64,000 nt of DNA from VYFG01 sp965203365 (lineage in GTDB: Bacteria > Pseudomonadota > Gammaproteobacteria > Arenicellales > Poriferihabitantaceae): assembly GCA_965203365.1 (NCBI GenBank), contig OZ241878.1, positions 3,100,001 through 3,164,000 of the forward strand, written 5' to 3'. The position numbers and the translations under genes were made by a program. The notes under the pieces were generated by a model. The model had not been told where the DNA came from. It saw only the letters and a program-made list of their open reading frames with translations, and made no database searches. Shown here in pieces: positions 56,490 through 64,000 of the stretch. Positions within the stretch are counted from its first letter, which is position 1, and the number at the start of each line of letters is the position of its first letter.

Positions 56490-57371
56490 GTGGCAGACTC
56501 CATCATGAATGAGAAAAAAGCGGTCCGGGGCTACGGGCAAGGTCGAGTCGACGCTGTGATCTCCGTGGACGAGGTCACCCGTCAGGCATCCGCCCTGGCC
56601 GAGGAGATCAGCGTCGAGCGGCTGGATGAACTGGCGAACCAAGAACCCTATGTCATCATTGAGGATCTGAATGCCGGTTATGGCAAGATGGAGATTCTCC
56701 ATCACGTCAACCTGCGGGTTGGTCGCAAGCAGTCGCTTTGCCTGATCGGCCCGAACGGGGCCGGCAAGTCCACGGTGCTGCATGCGATTTTTGGATTCAA
56801 CCAAATCTTTTCTGGGCGCATCACCATCGGACAGGGGCGGGATGCGCTGGATGTGACCACCCTTTCACCCAGCGAGAAACTCTCCAACGCAGGCATCGCC
56901 TATATCCTCCAGGACAAGTCCATCTTCCCGGGCATGACTGTCGAAGAGAATCTCTGGATGGGAGGGTTCCTGAAGAACCGACCGGCCGAGGCCAAACACG
57001 CCGCAGAACAGATATTCGACAAATATTCTCGCTTGGCGGCGCGTCGCCGACATCAGGCCAAGGTCTTGTCCGGGGGTGAACGGCGGTTGTTGGAAATTTC
57101 CCGGGCACTGGTCATGAATCCCGAAGTCCTGCTCGTGGATGAGCCCTCCATCGGACTGGAGCCCCGTTTCATTGACATGGTTTTTGAGATCCTGGATGAT
57201 CTGCAAAACAATGAGGGCAAGACCATTATCATGGTGGAGCAGAACGCCAAGAAAGGCTTGGAATTTGCCGACATTGGCTATGTGCTGGTTTCCGGTGAGG
57301 TGGCGATTGCCGGCAAGGGTTCGGAACTGCTGAACAATCCCAAGGTGGGAGAACTTTTTTTGGGAGGGTAG
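56490..57371 (+). CDS. livF: ABC transporter ATPase (LivF type)
   Basis: A 293-residue ATPase. Walker A is GPNGAGKSTVL (87-97), the signature LSGGERRLLEISRAL, Walker B VLLVDEPSIGLE. It starts with GTG 6 bases after livG. An N-terminal extension of about 50 residues (ASALAEEISVERLDEL) precedes the ATPase domain; ordinary LivF proteins lack it, and the start could instead be a later ATG (56505). The ATPase domain begins VIIEDLNAGYG. Confidence 0.85.
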   Translation: MADSIMNEKKAVRGYGQGRVDAVISVDEVTRQASALAEEISVERLDELANQEPYVIIEDLNAGYGKMEILHHVNLRVGRKQSLCLIGPNGAGKSTVLHAIFGFNQIFSGRITIGQGRDALDVTTLSPSEKLSNAGIAYILQDKSIFPGMTVEENLWMGGFLKNRPAEAKHAAEQIFDKYSRLAARRRHQAKVLSGGERRLLEISRALVMNPEVLLVDEPSIGLEPRFIDMVFEILDDLQNNEGKTIIMVEQNAKKGLEFADIGYVLVSGEVAIAGKGSELLNNPKVGELFLGG

Positions 57372-57500
57372 CCAATCGGCCAGCCCGGGTGGTATGGGAC
57401 GGCATCTTGGCCAGCGCGAGGGTGTCATCCGGTCAGCATCGACTGCAGTCCCATGGAACCGGGAGTTTGGATATTTCCGCAGGGACGCCGCACGGATAGG

Positions 57501-58418
57501 TCAACCATAAAGCAACAACAAGACAATCCCTCCGCAGATCATCACAATCCCCACCGTTTCAGAAGCGGAAACCTTCTCCCGAAAATATACTGTCGTCGCA
57601 ATAAAGGTAAAGAGCAACTCCACCTGACCTACGGCGCGGACATAGCTGGCGTTCTGGATGGTGAAAGCGGTGAACCAGCCGATGGAGGCCAGTGCGCCGG
57701 CCAGACCGGCAGCACCCGCCCGCCGCCATTCGCGAACAACTCGACCCAGTTCTCCGGGCTCACGCAGGATCAGGTATCCCCCCATCAACAGGGTCTGGAT
57801 AACCAAACTGACAAACAGTGTCCAGGCAGCAGAAATCACATAATCGTCATGGTCTAGGGCCAGGGAGGCACCGCGGTAGAACACGACAGAACCCCCGAGC
57901 CAGCCGGCACAGACAAGACCGATCAGTGTCGGCCGGCTGAACAGTCCAACCATAAGGCTTCGGGGGGTGACGGATTTTCCACCTAGGGAAAGAGCCATGA
58001 TGCCTAGGGAAGAGACCGCGATCGCCAGCCCCGCCCACAGATTCAAGTCATCTCCCAACAGGATGGCACCCAGCCCCGCGACCATGATGACTTCCAGCTT
58101 GGAAAACGTGGTCCCGACGGCAAAACTCTGAAAGGAGAACATCCACAGCAGGCACCAGGTGAACAGCATCTGACAGAATCCCCCCAGCAGACAGAAAATG
58201 AGAAACCGTGGATTGGGTTCGGGTAGGGAACGATGCCCCGTTTCCAGCAGCCACCACAGGTAGAGAGTGGCGATTGGCAGGGCATACACAAAACGTGAGT
58301 AGCCAGCCCCGGTGATAGAGAGCCGCGCCTTGAGTTGTTTTTGCAGTGCCGAACGCAGGTTCTGGAAAAATGCTGCGGCAACGGTGATGATGACCCAAGG
58401 TTCGAATATGTCTGCCAT
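57501..58418 (-). CDS. EamA/DMT-family transporter
   Basis: A 305-residue membrane protein with about ten segments. The start WVIITVAAAFFQNLRSALQK is unlike the earlier EamA protein in this window, so they are not close paralogues. The first repeat ends GLAIAVSSLGIMAL and the second IVMICGGIVLLLLYG. It is convergent with the liv operon, and the cargo is unknown. Confidence 0.8.
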   Translation of the reverse strand: MADIFEPWVIITVAAAFFQNLRSALQKQLKARLSITGAGYSRFVYALPIATLYLWWLLETGHRSLPEPNPRFLIFCLLGGFCQMLFTWCLLWMFSFQSFAVGTTFSKLEVIMVAGLGAILLGDDLNLWAGLAIAVSSLGIMALSLGGKSVTPRSLMVGLFSRPTLIGLVCAGWLGGSVVFYRGASLALDHDDYVISAAWTLFVSLVIQTLLMGGYLILREPGELGRVVREWRRAGAAGLAGALASIGWFTAFTIQNASYVRAVGQVELLFTFIATTVYFREKVSASETVGIVMICGGIVLLLLYG

Positions 58419-58771
58419 GATACAGCGAGTGACTAAGGCAACGGCTTTTCAGGCGGCTGGTTCAACTCGTATGCCTTTATTCCGGTGTGATTTCCGGGAT
58501 CGCTCCTGGATCTTCTCCCTTGCGAACCCAGAACCCATCCATCATCAGCACGAATTGGGCCAGGCACTTCGAGATAGAACAAGTAGCGCAGATACGAAGG
58601 GCAACCTGCGGCATCATTTCGCCCATGGGATGAGAGGGGGTATGCTGGATGCTTTTGCCACACGATGCTTTCGGTCAATTGACTGAACACGAATGCGGGA
58701 TCACGAGACAGGCAAAATACGATCTTGATCATTCAGGTCACTGGCCCAATAAGGTATCAGACGGCAGCCGG
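58419..58771. other. Intergenic, possible small gene relic
   Basis: A 99-codon open frame on the minus strand (58433-58732) starts MIKIVFCLSRDPAFVFSQL, which recalls the start of EthD-type small proteins, but the rest does not follow the family. It could be a relic; I do not count it as a gene. Confidence 0.3.
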
Positions 58772-59338
58772 TCAGGGTGAGGCCGTTGACTGTACGATGG
58801 AGAACAGATCGCCTTTCCCCTGCATTAGCTCCTGCTCACTCAGTCCAACCAGTTTATGCGGAAACACCAGCCATTGATCGGTTTCATGGAGATAGAAATC
58901 CGGTATCCGGGTGGTGGCATTGTTGTTGGGCTTGAACCATGGTGTGGCCACCCGGATTTGTCGCGGCCTATTCGGGTGCGTCCGGGCGATAAGTTCATTG
59001 ATCACCGCCTCAATGCTGCGACCGGAGTCGAAAACATCGTCCACGATCAGCAAGGTGTGTTGTGCGGTCAAGTTCTGGATCAGGTACTCAAGACCCCATA
59101 TCTGAACCTGATGACAGGTCTTGGCCACGCCGGTGTAGAAGGCCGTCCGCAGACAGAAGTGGTCGGTTGAAATATGACAGTATTCCAGCAGTTCCTGGAT
59201 TGCAATACCGACTGGTGCACCACCGCGCCAGATACCGACAATACAGTCGGGGCGAAAACCGCTGTGGATGATTTGAGCCCCTAGGCGATAAGAATCTTCC
59301 AGCAGTTCTTGGGCCGAGATGAAATGCTTTTGGATCAT
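58772..59338 (-). CDS. Phosphoribosyltransferase (hypoxanthine type)
   Basis: A 188-residue PRTase. The PRPP-binding motif is LLIVDDVFDSGRSIEAV. IWRGGAPVGIAIQELLEY is the first beta-alpha element. It is the HPRT-like group that salvages purine bases, though several small PRTases of similar sequence have other roles. It stands alone between gene-poor stretches. Confidence 0.8.
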   Translation of the reverse strand: MIQKHFISAQELLEDSYRLGAQIIHSGFRPDCIVGIWRGGAPVGIAIQELLEYCHISTDHFCLRTAFYTGVAKTCHQVQIWGLEYLIQNLTAQHTLLIVDDVFDSGRSIEAVINELIARTHPNRPRQIRVATPWFKPNNNATTRIPDFYLHETDQWLVFPHKLVGLSEQELMQGKGDLFSIVQSTASP

Positions 59339-60062
59339 GGGGTACGCAGGTCGGATGGCGGCAAGGTCGGCGGGGCTCGGATTTTATCCATCCGGGATGA
59401 TGGACACCGATGAGCCGTCGAGCCGGGTCTCGGTGCATCGGATGACCCGGGCGGGAGGATAGCGGCGGGGGAAGAAGATATCAAACGGTACTCATGTGAT
59501 CGTGTCACCACCGATCAAAAACTGGAGATGAAAACAAATCAAATTCATGGGTTGGGAGAGCACAGGAACCCAAATTAGCCAATTGACAAAATCGGGTTGC
59601 GGAGAATATTGATCTTAGCCGCACCCTGGACACTCCTATGGAGGGAAATCGACCTTGGCCGGATGACCACCTGTCGTTCGTCGTCTGCCTGCCCGTCGGG
59701 TATCGACAGTAGCTTTTCAGTGTCGGGACCAGCCTTCTCATTTCGGCCGTTTTCCGATCATGAACCGAAACTTGTCCCGAATGTCACCGGCAGCGAACCG
59801 ACCCCGACCTCAAGACGAGAACCCGGAATGTACGGGAATTTCCATCATATCCATTCGGTATCGTTCAAAAGAAATCCTGGTGGATTGCCACTCAACGCAA
59901 GGCGGCCTTGAGCCGACATTCTGGCCTGGGTGAAGTCCGTCACTCCGCCGGATGTTTCCCAAGGGAGTCAACCTGGCTTTTTCGATTTTCTCGGATTGTC
60001 CGTGTCCGTTCCCTCGCAGCGAAACGAGAAAAGGCCTACAAGGAACAGAAATCAGTGCACTA
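59339..60062. other. 724-base gene-poor region
   Basis: No gene recognised. A 104-codon open frame (59597-59911) has no family features. The region separates the PRTase from the peptide-binding-protein gene and its terminator. Confidence 0.4.
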
Positions 60063-60096
60063 AAGCCCCCGCACCACTACCAAGATACGGGGGCTT
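60063..60096 (-). terminator. Terminator-like hairpin after the peptide-binding-protein gene
   Basis: AAGCCCCCG (60063-60071) pairs perfectly with CGGGGGCTT (60088-60096) around a 16-base loop. Read on the minus strand it lies 24 bases past the stop of the ABC binding-protein gene and is followed by TTTA-type T residues, so it fits an intrinsic terminator for that gene. Confidence 0.65.
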
Positions 60097-60119
60097 GGGC
60101 AGACGAATGGATGGGAGAA

Positions 60120-61718
60120 CTAGACGAACCACCAACGCTCGCTGGCACGGGATCCGTCAAGATCCCAGTCTGATGACAGTGGACCATGGCCGATCTTATC
60201 GCTGGCCACGTCGACGAAATCGGCGAAGACGGGCGTCACGGTTCCGCCCTGTTCGTGGATGATCAGTTGGATCTCGCCGTACATCTCCGCCCGCTTCGCC
60301 TCGTCGGCCTCGACCCGTGCTTCTGCCAACAGCTTGTTGAGGCGGTCGTGGTTGAAGTAGGTCTCGTTCCAGCCCGTCTCAAGCGCACTGGCACTGTAGG
60401 CGAGGTTGATCATCAGGTCCTCGGTGACCCGGCCGCTCCAGCGGGTGGCGAAGAACGGCTTCTGGGCCCAGACATTGTTCCAGAATCCGTCATCGGGTTC
60501 CCTGACGACTTTCATGTTGATTCCACATGCCTTCAGATGCTCGCTAAACAGGACGCCCGCATCTGTGGCACCGCTGAACGGCGTTTCCGCACAATGTAGC
60601 GAGAGCTCCATGCCGTCAATCCCGGCTTTCTTTGCGTGGAATTTCGCTTTGTCCGGATCGTAGGTACGCTGGGGAATGGATTCATTGTAGAATCGGTATG
60701 CGGGCGAAAGGGGGTGGTCGTTCCCCAGCGTTCCGTATCCGTTGAGAATCTGCTGCAGGACCATCTCCCGATTGATGCCGTACTTAAGCGCCAGCCGGGT
60801 ATCGTTGTTGTCATACGGCGGTGTGTCTGTCCGGCACGCAAAGGCGTAGTGCGCCTTGCCGGAGACCCGCAGAATATTGACGTCGCTTCGCCTGGCCAAC
60901 AGGTGCACCGTCTTCAGGTCGACGAAGTTGTAGGCATCGATCTCCCCCGATACGAGGGCGTTGTGACGCGCGGTTGAATCCCCGATGGCAATGATTTCGA
61001 CGCTGTCGAAGTGGGCAGCGTTCTCCTTCCAGTAATTCGGCGACCGTCTGACCAGCGACCGGACCCCCGGCTCGAAGTTCTCCAGCACATAACCTCCCGT
61101 GCCGATGCCTGCGTCGAAATCGGTTGTCCCTTCGGGCATGATCGCGAGCGAAAAATAAGCCATCAGAGCCGGGAAATCCTGGTTTCCAGATTCGAGAATG
61201 AACGTGACCTCGTTTGGCCCACTCGCTTTTATTTCACGAAGACCGCTGAAGAACGGCTTCACCGCCGATGTACTGTCTTCCCCGAGATGGTGATTGATCG
61301 ACCAGATGACATCGGTCGGCGTCAGCGACTTTCCATTGTGGAACTCGACGCCTTGGCGCAGCTTGAATATCCACCGAGTCGCATCTTGCGACCCCTCCCA
61401 GGATTCGGCCAGTTCGGGCCCGAGATCACCGCCCGCCAGCACCTCGACCAAGCCGTTTCGCAACTGAAAGTTGAGGTTCTGCTGCATCTTGGTGTCAAAG
61501 AGCGCTGGCTTCAAGGAGTCTGTCGTGGCGAAACCGGCTATGCCGAGACGGAAGTGCCCGCCCTTTTTTGGACCGGCAGCCCAAGCCGCCTTGGTTGCCA
61601 GGGCACCCGCCGAAGAAATTCCGACACCGGCTGCAACGAGCATGCCTATGAATTCACGGCGATCAATCCGGCCGCGGCCGAATTCCGATACGAGATGGTT
61701 GATTTGATGATTACGCAT
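60120..61718 (-). CDS. Peptide/opine-type ABC transporter substrate-binding protein (family 5)
   Basis: A 532-residue SBP_bac_5 protein. The start at 61718 gives a Tat-like leader (GRIDRREFIGMLVAAG) with Arg-Arg in a twin-arginine-like motif, then hydrophobic residues and AWAA. The body has LAESWEGSQDATRWIFKLRQ and VEFHNGKSLTPTDVIWSINH, the standard pattern. No permease or ATPase genes follow in this window. It is divergent from a dehydrogenase gene and an AruI-like gene, which suggests uptake of a guanidino or amino-acid-derived compound; that is inference. Confidence 0.85.
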   Translation of the reverse strand: MRNHQINHLVSEFGRGRIDRREFIGMLVAAGVGISSAGALATKAAWAAGPKKGGHFRLGIAGFATTDSLKPALFDTKMQQNLNFQLRNGLVEVLAGGDLGPELAESWEGSQDATRWIFKLRQGVEFHNGKSLTPTDVIWSINHHLGEDSTSAVKPFFSGLREIKASGPNEVTFILESGNQDFPALMAYFSLAIMPEGTTDFDAGIGTGGYVLENFEPGVRSLVRRSPNYWKENAAHFDSVEIIAIGDSTARHNALVSGEIDAYNFVDLKTVHLLARRSDVNILRVSGKAHYAFACRTDTPPYDNNDTRLALKYGINREMVLQQILNGYGTLGNDHPLSPAYRFYNESIPQRTYDPDKAKFHAKKAGIDGMELSLHCAETPFSGATDAGVLFSEHLKACGINMKVVREPDDGFWNNVWAQKPFFATRWSGRVTEDLMINLAYSASALETGWNETYFNHDRLNKLLAEARVEADEAKRAEMYGEIQLIIHEQGGTVTPVFADFVDVASDKIGHGPLSSDWDLDGSRASERWWFV

Positions 61719-61954
61719 GGCTCCTCCCGGTTGCTGGTGTTCTTGCCTGCATTGATCAGCTATAGGATCAACTGGGCACCCCATATGATTGCATACTCAT
61801 CATACCATGTCATAATCTCGACCATCTATTCAAGTTGCGGCAGAAAAAAACTGAAAAGAGCCGGACAAGGGCTCGTTTCGGCCCCGATGCTGCGGAGCCG
61901 GATTTTACCGATTTGGCGTTAAAACACCCAATCGAACAAGCGGGTACAAAACCA
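61719..61954. promoter_or_regulatory. Divergent control region, binding protein and dehydrogenase
   Basis: This 236-base gap lies between divergent starts and should hold both promoters. It has an AT-rich centre (about 61785-61850). No operator palindrome was certain. Confidence 0.4.
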
Positions 61955-62920
61955 ATGCTTATCGCGCTTACGGACTATCAGCAGCCGGATGTCGACCTGG
62001 AACAGACGCTAGTCGAGGAGGCTGGCCACGAATTCGTTGCCTTCCAGTGCCGCGATGAAGACGATGTCATCGGGCACTGCCAGGGTGCCGCGGGCATCTT
62101 CGCCCAGTATGCGCCGATGACGGCTCGGGTCATCCGGGCATTGCCGGAACTGTCGATCATATCGATCAACGCGGTCGGTACGGACTCAATCGACCTAGAG
62201 GCGGCAAGCCAATGCGGCGTCTGGGTCTGCAACGTTCCCGGCGCGAGCACGAACGAGGTCGCCACGCACGCCTTGGGCCTCGCCCTTTCCGGGATCAGGA
62301 AACTGAAGGCGCTTGATCAATCCGTCCACGAGGGCCGTTGGTCACTGGACATCGCCCAAGGCATGCTGAGGCCAGCGAAGATGACCTTGGGCCTCGTCGG
62401 GTTCGGCAGTATCGGACAGGAGCTCGCGCGCATCGCTGCGCCTTGCTTCGGATCAGTGATCGCCTACGATCCGTTTCAGCCAGAGCACAGGTTCCGCCAC
62501 GCCACGCGTACCGCCAGCCTGGAGAGTGTGTTCGAAAAATCCCACGTCATATCGCTTCACCTGCCCCTGACTCCCGAAACGACCGCCATCGTCGATTCGG
62601 ATCTTCTGTCCAGGGTCCCTACTGGCTGCTATCTCGTCAATGTTTCTCGGGGAGGCATCGTCAATCACGAGGCACTGCTGGAGGCCATCGAGAGCGGAAA
62701 AGTCTCCGGCGCAGGACTGGATGTCCTGCCCAAGGAGCCGCCTGATCCGGATGATCCGATCCTGGACAACCCAGCTATCCAGCTTACGCCTCATGCGGCA
62801 TACTTCTCTATGGATGCGGAGGTAGACCTTCGGCGCCAAGCCATCAACAATATCCTTGTTTGGCACGAGACTGGCTCGCCGCCGAACGCAGTCGTCGTCG
62901 GATCAGGGAATCACGTATGA
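61955..62920 (+). CDS. D-2-hydroxyacid dehydrogenase
   Basis: A 321-residue NAD-dependent dehydrogenase of the C-terminal-binding/phosphoglycerate dehydrogenase family. LGLVGFGSIGQELARIAAP is the nucleotide-binding motif; LVNVSRGGIVNHEALLEAIE has the substrate Arg (R in SRGG), and LTPHAAYFSMDAE holds the catalytic His. The start at 61955 (LIALTDYQQPDVDL) is favoured. It lies 46 bases before an AruI-like gene, so it may reduce a 2-keto acid such as 2-ketoarginine in the same pathway; that is inferred. Confidence 0.85.
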   Translation: MLIALTDYQQPDVDLEQTLVEEAGHEFVAFQCRDEDDVIGHCQGAAGIFAQYAPMTARVIRALPELSIISINAVGTDSIDLEAASQCGVWVCNVPGASTNEVATHALGLALSGIRKLKALDQSVHEGRWSLDIAQGMLRPAKMTLGLVGFGSIGQELARIAAPCFGSVIAYDPFQPEHRFRHATRTASLESVFEKSHVISLHLPLTPETTAIVDSDLLSRVPTGCYLVNVSRGGIVNHEALLEAIESGKVSGAGLDVLPKEPPDPDDPILDNPAIQLTPHAAYFSMDAEVDLRRQAINNILVWHETGSPPNAVVVGSGNHV

Positions 62921-62966
62921 TTGAATCCGATTCGAATTTACTATATTTGAAACAAAGAAGAGCCGG

Positions 62967-64000
62967 ATGATGAACCAGGTAGACGGAAAATCACGCTTAA
63001 CCGAACCGGATTCCGGTTCAGCCGCAACTGAAGCAGGAAAGAATCCGGTGATGGATGGGATGGAAACGGGATCGCTGACCTGCGGCGAAGCTCTCATGCA
63101 TCTGCTGCAGGATTACGGCGTGGACACGGTCTTCGGCATTCCCGGCGAACACACGCTGGAGCTCTATCGCGGAATAGCGACCTCCGGAATGCGTCACGTC
63201 CTGGTCCGCCATGAGCAGGGTGCCGGGTTCATGGCGGATGGGTATGCGCGCGCCTCTGGAAAGCCCGGGGTGTGCACGCTGATCACAGGGCCTGGCGTTA
63301 CCAATGCGGCGACGCCACTTGCGCAGGCTTATGCGGATTCCGTCCCCATCCTGCTGATCTCCAGCGCCAACCGCACCGAGTCTCTCGGCAAAGGATGGGG
63401 GTGCCTGCATGAAATCACGGATCAGCGGGCGGTCACGGCCCCCTTGACCGCGTTCAGTGCGATGGTGCAATCGCCGGAGGACCTTCCGGAACTGGTGGCG
63501 CAGGCATTCACGGTGTTCCGGTCCCGGCGCCCGCGCCCGGTGCACATCTCGATCCCGATCGACTTGCTGGGTACCTCCGTTGCGGGCGGATGGAAGGCAT
63601 TGGCTGCGCCAGAGCGTCCCTGCCCGGCGTCTGGCCCGGTGGCCGAAGCGGCAGCCCTGCTCGCAGCAGCGAGGCGTCCGGTGATCCTGGTCGGCGGGGG
63701 GGCTCAAGACACCGAGGACCGGGTCACTCCGATCGCAGAAATGCTGGATGCGGCGGTGATTGCCTCAAACGCTGGAAAAGGGGTCATGTCCGACCGCCAT
63801 CCACTGAGTCTCGGCGGTGGCTTGATAACAAAGGCCGTCCGGGACTATCTGGAGACGGCCGACGTCATTCTGGCCGTCGGCACAGAAATTTCCGAGACCG
63901 ACAGTTTTGAGGATTACCTGACCATCCGGGCCAAGCTGGTCCGAGTCGATATCGACCCGGCAAAATTCAACGATATCTACCCGGCCGATATTGGCATCCT
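62967..64000 (+). CDS. ThDP-dependent decarboxylase resembling AruI (partial)
   Basis: The first 344 residues of a thiamine-diphosphate enzyme of the acetolactate-synthase family; the window ends before the ThDP-binding GDG motif. After a non-conserved leader of about 35 residues come VDTVFGIPGEHTLELYRG and RHEQGAGFMADGYARASGKP (the catalytic Glu). ESLGKGWGCLHEITDQRAVT matches 5-guanidino-2-oxopentanoate decarboxylase (AruI) of the arginine transaminase pathway. An orthologue of acetolactate synthase itself is less likely. Confidence 0.75.
   Translation, partial: MMNQVDGKSRLTEPDSGSAATEAGKNPVMDGMETGSLTCGEALMHLLQDYGVDTVFGIPGEHTLELYRGIATSGMRHVLVRHEQGAGFMADGYARASGKPGVCTLITGPGVTNAATPLAQAYADSVPILLISSANRTESLGKGWGCLHEITDQRAVTAPLTAFSAMVQSPEDLPELVAQAFTVFRSRRPRPVHISIPIDLLGTSVAGGWKALAAPERPCPASGPVAEAAALLAAARRPVILVGGGAQDTEDRVTPIAEMLDAAVIASNAGKGVMSDRHPLSLGGGLITKAVRDYLETADVILAVGTEISETDSFEDYLTIRAKLVRVDIDPAKFNDIYPADIGI

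Noticed and set aside
58433..58732. 99-codon minus-strand frame resembling EthD proteins
   Set aside because: Only the first 15-20 residues resemble the family; the remainder does not follow.
1..64000. CRISPR arrays, rRNA and tRNA genes
   Set aside because: No regularly spaced direct repeats, rRNA-like sequence or full cloverleaf was found by eye; a tool search could still find a missed tRNA.

Overview
The window looks like a chromosome segment of a gammaproteobacterium, with no plasmid or phage backbone. The evidence is the set of lineage-typical neighbours: a DUF971 gene followed by ubiE-ubiJ-ubiB, nudE-cysQ with yrfG and zapE close by, a YcgL-domain gene beside a rhomboid protease, a divergent dacB/DUF1820 pair, and a metA-type homoserine acyltransferase behind an uppP-ATPase pair. 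Housekeeping genes have moderately high GC. Several interspersed regions are AT-rich or gene-poor and carry decayed genes. A DMSP-lyase-like cupin and the lipoprotein families hint at a marine or host-associated lifestyle, but that is inference.

Layout. 1-3 kb: the 3' end of an acetylornithine-type aminotransferase, a Fic-type toxin-antitoxin locus whose toxin has lost its catalytic core, and a large AlbA_2/Schlafen-type ATP-binding protein. 3.8-8.8 kb: a small gene group of DegT-family aminotransferase, ureohydrolase, cupin, divergent MATE exporter and a DMSP-lyase-like cupin; this could be a small metabolic or biosynthetic unit. 9.7-14.1 kb: an AT-rich island with a small lipoprotein, two large lipoproteins carrying HExxH metalloprotease motifs and beta-rich C-termini, a decayed second copy of the small lipoprotein, and a broken IS30-type transposase. 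14.2-17.4 kb: a type-2 (eukaryote-like) isoleucyl-tRNA synthetase. 18.2-18.8 kb: a VapBC pair whose toxin end looks damaged.

19-32 kb is a dense housekeeping region: rhomboid, YcgL, Ca/Na exchanger, citrate synthase, alpha/beta hydrolase, PBP4-type DacB, DUF1820, UDG-family protein, two SDR proteins, MidA-like methyltransferase, UppP, a P-loop ATPase and MetA. 32.4-35.4 kb is accessory: a dead HigA, a lone GC-rich AAA ATPase and a 1.3 kb non-coding stretch. 35.5-50.5 kb is mostly housekeeping: ZapE, YrfG, NudE, CysQ, an adenylate kinase with a long lysine-rich tail, HemB, the ubiquinone genes, a ClC chloride channel gene broken by a frameshift, GcdH-like acyl-CoA dehydrogenase, GGCT, EamA transporter, monooxygenase-like and PhhB.

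50.8-59.3 kb holds a sterol-desaturase-family membrane protein, a complete branched-chain amino-acid-type ABC importer (livK-H-M-G-F) with a hairpin between the binding protein and first permease genes, an EamA transporter and a phosphoribosyltransferase. 60-64 kb holds a peptide-type ABC binding protein divergent from a D-2-hydroxyacid dehydrogenase and a ThDP enzyme resembling 2-ketoarginine decarboxylase (AruI), cut by the window end. No rRNA, tRNA or CRISPR array was recognised.
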